Both the position numbers and the translations under genes were made by a program. The notes beneath the pieces were generated by a model. The model worked only from the letters and a program-made list of their open reading frames with translations. It ran no database searches and was not told where the DNA came from. A stretch of DNA of 64,000 nucleotides, taken from the NCBI GenBank assembly GCA_030295235.1, contig AP026139.1:62001-126000 (forward strand). The letters are read 5' to 3'. Numbering within the stretch: the first letter of the stretch is position 1; every line of letters starts with the position of its first letter. This DNA is from Fistulifera solaris (Eukaryota > Bacillariophyta > Bacillariophyceae > Naviculales > Stauroneidaceae). Shown piece after piece: positions 53,244-64,000 of this stretch.

Positions 53244-54302
53244 ATGACGCGATTAAAGCATAACATGACAATCCGGCTGTTACTACGGGCCATTTTTGGT
53301 CTTCTTTTCACGATCGCTCAAGGCAACCAGATGGTTCTTCCTACGACTCCTCGTCACAAATTCTCGCGTTCATTGTTACGACAATGGCGACAACGTCGGA
53401 TTACTACACGACGGCGTTTGTCTTCCAAACAGCAACAACAACAATCTCCTTCTCTCAGTCCTATGCTTTCGTTTCGTCGTCCTACGACACAATCCTTGTT
53501 GCAACAGTTGGGCCATCGGATTCCTCTGTCATCAAAATTCAATCATCCAACAGTAGGTATGACGCATCCTTATTTACAAACCGATCTTAAAACCAGTGTC
53601 GTAGCTTCACGAAGTGACTCTTCCTCGTCTTCTTCTTCTTCTGACGACGACGACGACGACGACGACGACAAGGAATGGTGGCCACCAGTATTGGCATCAC
53701 CGCATCATTGGAGAATTTTGCGGTATCGACAAACGGTTGGGCACGGATGGGAGTGTTATACCCAAGTACGGGATGCGGCCTTACAGTGGGACTTTGCGAC
53801 ATTGCATCAAGGTATTTGTACGTTAGTATCATCACCTTCCTCCCACGATTCGACATTGTTGCCCCGACGACGTGCCGAAATTTTCGATCCCTTGCCCGCG
53901 GCATCGTCGTCCGTTCATCAAATCAGTCACGGTCCAGGACGGCGGCTCGTCACGTATTCGCGAATTCCCTTCTTGCGATTTCTGTTTACCATCAATCCAG
54001 TCCAAGTCATTTATGATATTGTTGATCAAAGAGAATATCCGGTCGTGTATTCGGCGACCGCGTACGCGACAGGAGATCGCCATTTCTTGCAGGGAGAAGA
54101 ACGCGTGACAGTCGCGTATCACGAACGTTCGGGTGCGGTGCAAGTGGAAGTTTTGTCGTGTTCCCGACCGCACGGATGGAAGGGACAATGTGTGTGGCCG
54201 TTCTTGACCAAAATACAAGATCAATTCTTTCGACAACAAATGGAAGCTCTTGCGGCAGAGAGTGCCACGGGTCAAGGAGTGAAAAAATCATCATCATTAT
54301 GA
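53244..54302 (+). CDS. DUF1990-domain protein
   Basis: 352 residues (or 345 from the internal ATG at 53265, which starts a signal-peptide-like MTIRLLLRAIFGLLFTIAQG). Ser/Gln/Arg-rich sequence and a run of Asp occupy about 45-145. The DUF1990 domain follows: TVGHGWECYTQVRDAALQW, VIYDIVDQREYPVVYSATAY, GEERVTVAYHERSGAVQVEV and SCSRPHGWKG. The family is widespread and of unknown biochemical function. The N-terminal segment suggests secretory or organelle targeting. There is no link to its neighbours. Confidence 0.75.
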   Translation: MTRLKHNMTIRLLLRAIFGLLFTIAQGNQMVLPTTPRHKFSRSLLRQWRQRRITTRRRLSSKQQQQQSPSLSPMLSFRRPTTQSLLQQLGHRIPLSSKFNHPTVGMTHPYLQTDLKTSVVASRSDSSSSSSSSDDDDDDDDDKEWWPPVLASPHHWRILRYRQTVGHGWECYTQVRDAALQWDFATLHQGICTLVSSPSSHDSTLLPRRRAEIFDPLPAASSSVHQISHGPGRRLVTYSRIPFLRFLFTINPVQVIYDIVDQREYPVVYSATAYATGDRHFLQGEERVTVAYHERSGAVQVEVLSCSRPHGWKGQCVWPFLTKIQDQFFRQQMEALAAESATGQGVKKSSSL

Positions 54303-54796
54303 GAAAAAAACGAATTCATGAAAGAAGGAGTACCGGACCGGCAACTAAAGAATAATCGACTATGCGCTACTGTGGATTTCTCAACACATCAACACCAAGA
54401 GACGGATCGTAGCCATATGTTACAACTACCTAGAGCAATTCACAAAACAACAGTTGCTGCACACAACAATTCACAGAAACAAAAGCGCTGTCAAAATATG
54501 ATCGGCAACCTAGCCGAACGTGTATTGCTATAAAATCAACATGATAACATAGAACTACAATGGAGCATCAAAAGTATTCCCTTCGTCGGTAGGGCGGAGC
54601 CTTTTGGCTGGTGGCTGTTTTTATTGATAGAGTAGCATGGAGCGTGAAAATTAACCGTTTCCATCCGTCTCAGGTATCACTTGTGGTGTCCGCGGTGGCA
54701 TTTTCGACAAGAATAGCGTTGCTAACTGTTGTTCTACTGTTCTGGTGCATCTCTAAATGAGAAGTCGAATCATCATCTCTTTCAATAGGTGTAGTG
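54303..54796. other. Intergenic region between convergent genes
   Basis: 494 bp, with no gene-like frame and no strong repeat. Confidence 0.45.
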
Positions 54797-56157
54797 TCAT
54801 TCATTCTGCGAAACGCTTTGTAGAACCTGGTCATTGTGGTTGTCACCTTTCAATGTGCTATTAGCATATATTTGAACCAATTCGATGATAGGCACAGACT
54901 CGTCTTCCTTTCTAACGTTTCCGCCATCGGTTTTTGTCAGATCACCTTTTTCAATTGATCCATCCTATCAGCGTCATCGAAATGATTCTCCTTCTTTACT
55001 CTTGCCTGTGTTGTCGGGTCGTCTAGTACTATTCTATCCATAACAGAACTGTTGTTCTCAACTTCAATGATGTTACTCTTCGAATCATCCGACACCTTGT
55101 ACAGTTCATGTCGATTTGATTGAAGGCGTTGTTCCAGAATTACTGGATCGCTTGCCGTGGTTGTTGCTTCCGTGATGAACTGGTTTCCATGCAGAGTGTT
55201 ATTTGTTGTGTTGCTCACAGCTTCGATGATCGTGCGACTGTACTCTTCGACTGCGAGGTTATGAGCTTTAACTCCTTTCTTCTCCTGATTGTTGTTACTC
55301 TCCTTGTTTTCAGATACATCTTCTCCTATCACCATGGAAGTCGATGGATTGGATTCCTGCTCTGCATCACTCGTTTCGTTCCTTCCAACAAATGATGCTT
55401 CCACAATGGTATTGCCTGAACTATCCCCCTGCGTGTCCTTATTAATGTTTTCATTGCGGTCCACGAAAGACGTCGTGTTGGTGGCATCCGTAGCGTTCGT
55501 CAGGTCCAGCAGTTCCCCCATCTCTGTAGTTTTGTCGTTGCTCGCGGTCGTGCTGTTATTTGTCGAGTGAATGACAGAATACTGTAATAAAGTACTAGGA
55601 CCATCCTTTTCTGTTTCAGCCGTATGGACATCTCCTCCTCTTTCTTCTATATCGTTGGGTGATAGTGTCGAAGGTAAATGTCGATCCCCGGTGGCTTCGT
55701 CCTTTGCTCGAGACCAAAGAGGAAGGGTGGGTTTTTTGAATGTCAAAGTGAATTGCTTCGTCGGTGCCGATGTAAGAGATAGTGTCTTTGTGGGTGCCGG
55801 TGTGGGCTGTATTGGTTGTCGCAAGAACGAATAGTGTCGCTCATTCTCTTCTTCTTCTTCTTCTTGAGCAGAATCGTGTCGTTGCGTAGGAATCACCGAC
55901 GACTCGGATAATTCTTCCATCACGCGATCGTCTGGCTGTATGGATGTTTGCCAGATTCCGACGCCGAGCAACCAATAACTGATACATAGGCACAATCCTC
56001 CGAAGGCGACTTTGCAAAGTCGACTGCCTCCTCCTCCTCCTCCTCGTTTAGGATGAGTCGAACGACTATCGCGATAAGTCAACGAGGTTGTCGTGTGACG
56101 CGAGCGGGCGATAAAGGGATTGAAAGGACGTCGGTGTTGTTTCTGTGAAGGAGACAT
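54797..56157 (-). CDS. Type II membrane protein with Asn/Thr-rich lumenal tail
   Basis: About 453 residues. A short basic N-terminus with a Gly run is followed by a single membrane segment (about 52-70: VAFGGLCLCISYWLLGVGIW). The rest is hydrophilic, rich in Glu/Asp, Thr/Pro (PTPAPTKTLSLTSAPTK) and many Asn-x-Ser/Thr sites, typical of a glycosylated Golgi or surface stalk. The frame from 56157 stops at 54937, but one base added to the T5 run 54947-54951 (A5 on the coding strand) gives GDLTKTDGGNVRKEDESV and so on to a stop at 54797-54799, with the same composition. No enzyme domain is seen, so this is not a complete glycosyltransferase. Confidence 0.65.
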
Positions 56158-56550
56158 TTTGTTGTTTCAATTTGATGGGCAATCGAAGAGCAGAGTAGAC
56201 GATGAGCAGTGAAGAAAATATAAGACAATCAAAACCAACGGCAAAAAACAACGGCAAAAAAAAAAAAAAAAAACTCCCAAATTTTGCGTCATTGCGAAGC
56301 AAGACTTGATGTTCGTGAATCCAACCAAGGTTGTTCAAAAGCCTTTGCGACATCGTCCGGTACTGTGTGAACGATCGGCGGCAAGACCGCTAAAATCAAA
56401 GCCCGCCCGAGAGCCGAAAGATGCAGGAAACAGAATGATGACGAGTTCAGGATATATTATTATAATGGAAGGTTTATACGCCATGAGATCCATTTGTTTT
56501 CGACTAGACTATAATTACCTCCATATCTTGATTCATTTTAATTGTTGAAA
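56158..56550. other. Divergent promoter region
   Basis: 393 bp between the 56157 gene (-) and the LSD1-like gene (+), with an A run of about 19 bases near 56255. No other motif. Confidence 0.5.
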
Positions 56551-59500
56551 ATGTCAAATAACGCAACTCGCAAACGCAAAGCCACGCGCAGTGGATTGAA
56601 GCGATTGATGGAATTGGATCATGTAACGGTGCAAGAAACCTTTCAGTTTGCTTCCGCAAATAATGATGATGATGATGATGAAGCCATCGGTCATGGGGCC
56701 TATATTACCGCCGTCGTACACAACAAACGTTATTACGGAGCCATCATGGATCAAACGACCTTACAAGTCGTGGCGCAACAACAAATGCAAGAGGAACACG
56801 ACAGTTTGGCCTTGAATGAACGCATGAAACAGGCGCAAACCTCTCCAACAGCAGACTATGACGATGCCATGCCCCCGAAACCGATTCAAAAGTTTCGCTA
56901 CAAAGATGGATTGCGGTATTTGCTGGCAACGTATACAAATGCGGCCGCTTTGGATGTAAATCGCGAAGAGATTGTCGCAGTTTGTGACAAAGGGGGTGGG
57001 ATGGTGGGGCCGTTCTATTATCATTATGAAGTACGTGTTGGCTCGATTGGCTCTTTCGTACTTTCTTTTTGATTTTTGTATATGATATACTTACACATGC
57101 CTTCATCTCCTCACCTTCTCGTCCTCAGACACCCCTCCATCCTTAAAAGCCTCCAATGGAACTCCCGATACCCTTTATCATCCTTCCGCGGCCTTTCATA
57201 CGTTCTTGCAATCCACTTTATTGCCACCGTGGTTTCCTTTAGCTTCACAAAGAGTGACATTGCCGGGTCTATTGGCTCCCACTATAACCACGAAATCGAC
57301 GGCCGCTCCTTCCGTCCCTCCCGATCTTTCCTTGCGTCCCATGCAACCACGTTCGCACTACAAAATTGTCATTGTGGGAGGAGGCTTGGCGGGATTGTCG
57401 TGTGCGAAACGATTGTTGATTCAAGCCAAGGAACGGGGGATTCCGGTACACGTCACCGTACTGGAAGCACGAGATCGGTGGGGCGGACGGGTGCACACTC
57501 TGCACAGTACAACGAATCATCATGACGAACCTTCGATTCCACTGGATTTGGGTGCGGCATGGATTCATGGTGTCGATCACAATCCATTGACGCATTTGGC
57601 TTCCACATTCAACTTGGAAGTGTGTCGTCCCGTGTCGGAAACGGTACAAATGCTGAATGCCAATGGACAACCGGTCGATAAGACACTCGATGAACACGTC
57701 AATCGACTGTTTGATCAATTGTTGGATGCAGCTGCCGATGATTGTTGGGGAAATCCGGAAGAATCAGAATCAGCCTTTTCATCCAAGCCGTGGCATCCAA
57801 CCGCCGTCCGTTGGTATGCACAAACGTTGCGGCAGTCTACCAATAAGTTGGATATTCCTTTGGTTCCCGTTCCACCGCATCGAGAGTCGAGTGATATTTC
57901 CTTGGATTGGAGTATCGGACGAGCTTTGGTGCAAAAGAAATTGCGGGCGTTTGAAAATTTGTCCGCCGAGGGCCGTTCCTTGTTGCTGTGGCATGTCAAA
58001 AACTTGGAGTACGCACTGGGCGCTAACGTCAGTGACTTGTCTATGCAGTACTGGGATATTGATGATCGAAACGCGTTTGAGGGAGATCATGTCCTTTTGA
58101 AACGTGGATTCGGATCATTGGTGGATGCATTGTTGCACGATCTACAGACGTTGGCTCCCACTCAATTCGAAGGGCGTTTGTCGTGTCCGGTTCAAAAGAT
58201 CGAATACGGACGAAAAACTTCGACGGCACCCATTGTTGCGGTCGCGACGTCCCTGCAACAACATGAACAACCACCGTTGGTGCCCTTGTCGGATACATGT
58301 AGTGTCACTTTGGTCAATGGCGAGACAATGGATTGTGACTTTGTAATTTCGGCCATGCCATTGGGTGTTCTGGAAACAAGCAGTGAAAGCACAGACGGTG
58401 ACAGAGCCCATGATTGATAGTGGCGAAGAGAATACCATTGCGTTCGATCCGCCGTTGCCATTTTCTAAAGAGGACGCTATTTCGAACATGGGATTTGGCT
58501 TGCTGAATAAGTTATACATGCATTTTGATCGGGCTTTTTGGCGTAAATCCTCCACCAAAGATGTTGCCATGTTTGGAAATACCTCTTTGGTCCATCCGCA
58601 GCATTACATGTTCACTGATGTCGGGCACATCTTGTCTCCGACGAGCAACAAGGAGGATGCCCCCGCTGTTCTAGTGTCGCTCATATCCGGACGGGATGCT
58701 GCGTTGTCGGAGATACTTTCTGAAGCTGAAGTAGTAGAGCAAGCCATGGAAGTATTGCGCACTATTTTTGTTACAGATGAGGTACCAAATCCCGCTCACT
58801 TCAAGCTAACTCATTGGGGAAGAGATCCTTATTCAAGAGGTAGCTACACATTCCTGCCACCCGGCACCACGGATCAAGACTTTACAGTGTTGCAATCTCC
58901 TTTGAATCAGAATGGTGATTCTGTCACGCTTTCTAGCGTAGGAGAAACGATGCGCTTATTTTTCTGCGGAGAGCATACTACAGCATTACACCCCAGTCTG
59001 GCACACGGTGCATGGCTGTCAGGTGTGCGAGCTGCCGAGCAAGTCGTGCAAACCATGACAATGGAGTTCGGAAATACTAGCAATTCAACGAATACAGACC
59101 GCTGGATCCCTCTGTCTTTGTATCGACATCACAATCCACAGACAGATTTGAGTTGTCATCTGTGCCACCATAGTGGCACCACTGTAAGGGAAGGAACCCT
59201 GTTAGCCTTCGCACGCGGGACGCGACAAGTGGTTGTCCACAACGCTTGTGCGGAATGGAGTCCGGAAGTAGAAGTAATGGAAGAACAATGGAAGAATGTT
59301 GTGTCCTGTGTTAATCGTGCACAGCGCTTTTTGTGTTCTTTGTGCGAACGTACAGGGGCGAGTATAGGATGCTCGAATGGAACTTGCCATGCTCAATATC
59401 ATTTTCGGTGTGCAGAAGATACCGGATGGCGATTCGAAACGCAGGGTAAAGAATTTATGTGCGGTAGACACCGGAGTGGCAATGACTGTGTACGAGTATC

Positions 59501-60514
59501 TCTTTCTTATTACAAACAGCAGAACCCCTGGGTATCCGATGAGCTTGTTTGCTGTTTGTGCAAGAAAATCCGGGGTGAGATGCTAGCGTTTCAACTCAGC
59601 ACACCATCATGGTCTGCACCGCAATACGCTGTTGCCCATACTACCTGCGTACAACACAGCAATCTGGTGGATTTGGAACTGGATCGCAGTAGTCGATTGG
59701 AGTTCGACTATCGTAAGATTGGTACCTTGCTCGAATCGGCCAGGCCTTGCAGCTTGTGTAAAAATACAGGGGCGACGATTCGATGTCGCCATTGCAATCA
59801 ATGCTATCATTATGAGTGTGCTGTTTCAACCAAATGGAAGTTTAACAAAAACGTTCGTTCTGTTGCCCGGATCATCGAACGAATCGATTTAATATCACCA
59901 ACCCGACCGCCGCCCGTGTTGCCGTTACTTCAGATTCAGAAACACCGGCCTCGTTCTTTCAACACGCTCTCTTCTCTATGAATGACAGCTCACATGCTCA
60001 AGAAGATATCCCGGGGAATCTTGACATTACTAATACACGCTTGGAAGACATTTATGACGATAAAGAAGACGAGGATACGGAAAGTTCTTGGACGAGTGAT
60101 AGCGAAAGCGAATCCGATAAAAGCGAAGGACAGGAAGAAGTTGGAGAGGAGTTGCAAAGGATTGCTGAAGATTCAAACGGCGGCGGGACTCCCGCGCAAA
60201 ACTTGGAATGCAGTGATATTTTGACAGTGCCAGAAGAGGAGGGACAAAGTCACTTGTGTCGTCTACACCGCCAGTCGATTGGCGCTTTGTGGAACGTCGA
60301 CTTTATTGTCACACGCCGCACGGGTTGTGCTTCCTTACTGCAGATTGCTGCTGCGCGCACGGATCCTTTCGACAATTTGCGCGACGGCGACACGGTCTTG
60401 GCCATCAATGGTCTGCGCATTGGCGAGGCAGGATTCGATACGCTCGACCAGATTCTAGCGCGTCTAAGACAGGAAGTGGATACACTGATGGAGGTGCAGC
60501 GAAAGGCATGGTAG
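56551..60514 (+). CDS. LSD1-like FAD amine oxidase with two extended PHD fingers and a PDZ-like C-terminus
   Basis: About 1,290 residues. Exon 1 (56551 to about 57034) encodes a Lys/Arg-rich start and a helical region. After one intron, exon 2 has a linker, then the FAD-binding YKIVIVGGGLAGLSCAKRLL with DRWGGRVH, and PLDLGAAWIHG. At GG 58372-58373 one base removed joins VKAQTVTEPMI; the oxidase ends with RLFFCGEHTTALHPSLAHGA. Two extended PHD fingers follow: CHLCHHSG ... CSLCERTG ... HFRCAEDTGW ... FMCGRH, and CCLCKK ... CSLCKNTG ... HYECAVSTKW ... FCCPDH, joined by one added base at the A5 run 59847-59851. The end is acidic, then PDZ-like (LLQIAAARTDPF, LRDGDTVLAINGLRIGEAGF). It probably demethylates histone lysine in a chromatin complex. 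Confidence 0.78.
57031..57128 (+). other. Intron of the LSD1-like gene
   Basis: About 98 bp. The best donor by sequence is GTACGT at 57031, but a GTGTTG donor at 57035 is the one that keeps the reading frame into exon 2, whose acceptor is a pyrimidine tract ending CCTCAG at 57128. Protein similarity resumes in frame directly after (TPPSLKASNG). It is one of the few introns visible in the window. Confidence 0.65.
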
Positions 60515-61047
60515 ACAGTTTTTCAGAGGCATGGGGTGAACAATTTGTGATGTTCAAAAAGTGGCACCGATAGCACTCTGTAGTTTTAGACTGGGTCACC
60601 ATAGTTTTGTGGATTGCTACTCCGCGTTTATTACCACTCGGTAGTCGTTTAAACTGAGGCAGTTCACAATGACGGTTCTTCGTCGTGGAAACGCACCGAA
60701 CAATCATCCGGAATGTACTTCTACCTTCTACCTGGTACAGCGAGCCTTCTACACACTTTGTCAAGTTCCGTGTGTTCGCCTCGAACATTGGAGATTCCTT
60801 CATGTCCATTCCTGTGCCGAATGCGAAACCGACCCATCAAATAATATAGAGTAGAGAGTAGAACGGTTGACGAAAGAGAACGCACGAGAAGAAAGGCAAG
60901 GTTTTGAATCCGAACCCATCGTAGGAATATACAGGCCACAACGATCAGCATCCAATCACCATTCTCACGGATCACAAAAACCAATCAACGATTTTTAAGA
61001 AGACAAGAAAAGGAGAAGAAAAAAAGAACGCAATCCAAAAAGACACC
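60515..61047. other. Intergenic region before the PFL gene
   Basis: 533 bp; the last 50 bases are A-rich with no ATG other than the chosen start. CTACCTGGTACAG near 60727 belongs to the recurrent TACC motifs. No gene. Confidence 0.5.
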
Positions 61048-64000
61048 ATGTTCAAGCCCAAGACTGTCTTGTCGCACAAAGTCCGACTATCCTACTCAGA
61101 CTCCAATCGTCTCGACAAGAAAAGTGCACCTTGGCGCAAGAATTTCGGATCCTTTCCGTCTCTACGATCGGATGAAGACTTGGAGCAATTGGGGGATGAA
61201 TGGATCATCGGCGACGCCTCAAAATTGCCAAGACTGGACGCTCCGGAAGCCTTTCCGGGCGATTGCAACGTGAAAGAATACGTTTTGGAGCACGTGACGC
61301 CCTACGACGGCGATGCGTCCTTCCTCGCGCCCGCGACGGAACGAACCAAGAAAACCTGGGCCCGCTGTGAAGAACTCATGGAATTAGAACGGCAACGAGG
61401 AATTTTGGACGTAGATACCAAGACACCTTCGACTATCACGAGCCACGGACCTGGTTATGTACTGAGCAAGGAAGAAGATGTCATTTACGGTTTGCAAACG
61501 GAAGAGCCACTGAAACGGGCCTGCAAGCCTTTGGGTGGCTTTAAAGTGGTGCAAGGAGCTTTGGAAAGTTATGGATACAAGGCAGATCCGGAAATGGCCA
61601 AGATTTACACAACGCAAGTTCCAACACACAACGATACGGTCTTTAGCATGTACACCAAGGAAATGCGCGCGGCTCGTCACAGTCATTTGTTGACCGGATT
61701 ACCCGATGCCTACGGACGTGGACGTATCATTGGTGACTATCGCCGACTCGCTCTCTATGGAACCGATGATTTGATTCGTCGTAAGAAGCTTGACTACGAT
61801 GCGCTCAAAGGTACCGCCACGGAAACGATGCACCTCCGGTCCGAAATCACGCAACAAGTTAAAGGTTTGAAAGAGCTTACCGTCATGTCCGATGCGTACG
61901 GTGTGGATGTCCGAAAGCCCGCGAAAACGTTCAAGGAAGCCGTTCAGTTTATGTGGTTAGGTCATACCGCGGCATTGAAGCAGCAAGATGGAGCTGCTAT
62001 GTCCATCGGACGTTGGGATGCCTTTTGGATATTTATGCGGAGAAGGATCTAGCGGAGGGAACCGTGACGGAGCAAGAAATACAAGAAATTATTGACGATG
62101 TGGTGATCAAGATGCGACTGGTCCGCCACTTGCGCCCTCCTGCATACAATGAGCTGTTCTCCGGCGATCCGACTTGGCTGACGATTGCTTTGGGCGGCTG
62201 CAAAGAAGACGGCACGAGTCTCGTCACTAAGACTTCCTATCGCTTCTTGCACACTCTTACCAATTTAGGGCCTGCACCCGAGCCAAACTTGACAGTGCTT
62301 TGGTCTCAAAACTTGCCCAACAACTTCAAGGAATACTGCGCTCAGCAATCCATCGACACGTCATCCATTCAGTACGAGAACGACGATATGATGCGACAAG
62401 TATTCGGCTGTGATTACGGCATCGCGTGTTGCGTATCAGGTATGCGTCTTGGAGTTGACATGCAATTCTTCGGTGCAAGAACCAACATGGTGAAGCTTTT
62501 GCTCATGTGCTTGAACGGCGGTAGAGACGAAATGCACGGTGATAAATTGTGTCCCGAACTCGAAGCCGAATGCGCAAAGCTGGGAATTGGAAAAGGTGAC
62601 GAAGACAGACCCATCAGCTTCGAGCAGATTGAACGACTGTACTTTGATATTGCCATGCCGTGGATGGCCAAGCTGTACGCTGAGACGATGAATACAATCC
62701 ACTATTCGCATGATCGCGCTTGCTATGAAAACTTGCAAATGGCACTGCATAACTCCAATGTGAACCGCTTGATGGCTTTTGGGTGCGCTGGACTCTCGGT
62801 TGTCGCTGACTCCCTGGCCGCAATCAAGTATGATGATGTCTTCCCCGTTCGTAACGATGCGGATCTTACAGTCGGCTTCCGCCGTGCACACCCCAATCGA
62901 GAGATTCCTCAGTTCGGCAACGATGACGACCGTGTGGATTCGTTAGCGGTCCGCGTTTGCTCTCGATTCTACGATGAATTGAACAAGCAACCGTTGTACC
63001 GCAATGCAAAAGCCACTCTTTCCATTTTGACCATTACGTCCAACTTGGTGTACGGAAAGGCAACTGGGGCGAGTCCAGATGGACGGGCGTCAGGAGAATC
63101 CTTCGCGCCTGGTTGCAATCCCATGCACGGCCGTGATAAGAACGGAGCTTTGGCGTCTCTCAGTTCGGTGACAAAAATTCCGTATGCCAAGTGTATGGAT
63201 GGAGTTTCCAATACATTCTGTCTGTTGCCGAACGCATTGGGACAGCCAAAGAACCGTAAATCCAACTTGGCTACCCTGTTAGACGGCTACTTCGCGCACA
63301 ATGGTCATCACATCAATATCAACGTTCTAAGCCGAGACATACTGAGGGACGCTCATCTTCACCCCGAGAAATACCCCAATTTGACCATTCGCGTTAGTGG
63401 TTACGCAGTTCGCTTCTGCCGTCTTACTCCCGAGCAGCGTGAGGAAGTGATGGCGCGCACGATGCACTCCTCCAGTGTCGTCACCATGGCCCATGCCGAC
63501 AAAAATCACGAATTGTACGGTTCCGATATGGAAGAAAAGAAACAAGAAGAAGTCCAAATTGAGGAGATAGAAGGTGTAGTTGAAGGCAATGCAGTATTGG
63601 GTAGCGTTTACTCGTTCGAAACGTTTTCGACAACGGATGGACCTGGAATTCGAACGAACGTGTTTTTGCAAGGTTGTCCCAAGAAGTGTACTTTCTGCTG
63701 CAACCCAGAGACACAAGCTCTGGCCAACCCCAAGGATCATCCGGAATTCGCCATGTCTTCGGCAGAAGTGGCTTCGTTGGTCAGCAAATACTCTGAATGG
63801 CTCAAACCCCGCGGTGGCGGAATCACCGTTTCGGGAGGAGAAGCTTTGGTGCAGTCTGATTTCGTAAGCGACTTATTCCAGAAGATTCACGAGGAAGGCT
63901 TGACAACTTGTTTGGACACAGCCTGCTTTGGCAACAAGGCCCGCTGGGACAAGGTTCTACCTCACACCGATAACGTCTTGTTGTGTATGAAAGGCATGAA
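61048..64000 (+). CDS. Pyruvate formate-lyase fused to PFL-activating enzyme (3' end outside window)
   Basis: It converts pyruvate and CoA to acetyl-CoA and formate in anaerobic or dark metabolism. The PFL part (about 1-830) has the catalytic Cys pair in [13 protein letters not shown] (about 455) and the glycyl-radical motif RVSGYAVRF (about 780). After an acidic linker the frame continues into a radical-SAM activase: [19 protein letters not shown] and [13 protein letters not shown] with its CxxxCxxC iron-sulfur site, then [14 protein letters not shown]. In bacteria these are separate proteins; here substrate enzyme and activator are one chain. One base added at the T4 run 62023-62026 ([13 protein letters not shown]) is needed for a single frame. 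The window ends inside the activase. No clear transit peptide is seen, although the first 35 residues are basic. Confidence 0.88.

Noticed and set aside
54937-56157. Golgi glycosyltransferase
   Set aside because: Type II topology fits, but no catalytic domain or DxD motif in a folded context; the lumenal part is all low-complexity.

Overview
This is a nuclear genome window from a microbial eukaryote, most likely a diatom (probably pennate). The evidence is dense and mostly intronless genes, secreted proteins with Pro/Thr/Ser-rich tandem repeats, a vanadium-haloperoxidase-like enzyme, a pyruvate formate-lyase fused to its activating enzyme, and eukaryote-only proteins (DCP1, BCD1, SET, bZIP, LSD1-like). 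The assignment is inferred from gene content only.

Layout. 0-9 kb: three paralogous secreted Cys-rich proteins (1-593 partial, 1835-4171, 7515-8705), with a JmjC/cupin-8-like membrane protein (4586-5644) and a decayed fragment of it (6321-6475). 9-17 kb: a two-C2 copine-like protein, DCP1, a SET protein, a bZIP factor and a secreted protein with four Cys-rich repeats. 18-41.4 kb: six paralogues of a family I do not recognise, with a shared N-terminal beta-rich domain (Gly-Leu-Ala-Gly-x-Leu-Val-Asp ... His-Val-Ala-Val-Trp ... Gly-Asp-Ala-x-Leu-Arg-Val) and long disordered tails. A cupin-DUF952 fusion gene lies among them, and a 5,859-bp Mutator-like DNA transposon has landed 91 bp before one paralogue. 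41.7-46 kb: a BCD1/ZNHIT6-like zinc-finger protein and two secreted proteins with a periplasmic-binding-protein fold. 46.9-56 kb: haloperoxidase-like enzyme, isochorismatase-like hydrolase, a double IGP dehydratase (histidine synthesis), a DUF1990 protein and a type II membrane protein. 56.5-64 kb: an LSD1-like amine oxidase with two extended PHD fingers and a PDZ-like end, then PFL-PFL activase, cut by the window end.

A property of the whole window: many genes are split by single-base frame changes, nearly all at short A/T (some G/C) runs, and each reads through if one base is added or removed. The transposon has 130-bp terminal repeats identical to the base, yet its frames are broken too. 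Residual homopolymer errors in a long-read assembly explain this better than mass gene decay. I therefore annotate these as single genes and state where the frame changes.

The best candidates for undescribed biology are the six-member domain family at 18-41 kb, the double IGP dehydratase in which each half keeps only one of the two metal-binding HHxxE motifs, and the LSD1-ePHD-ePHD-PDZ architecture.
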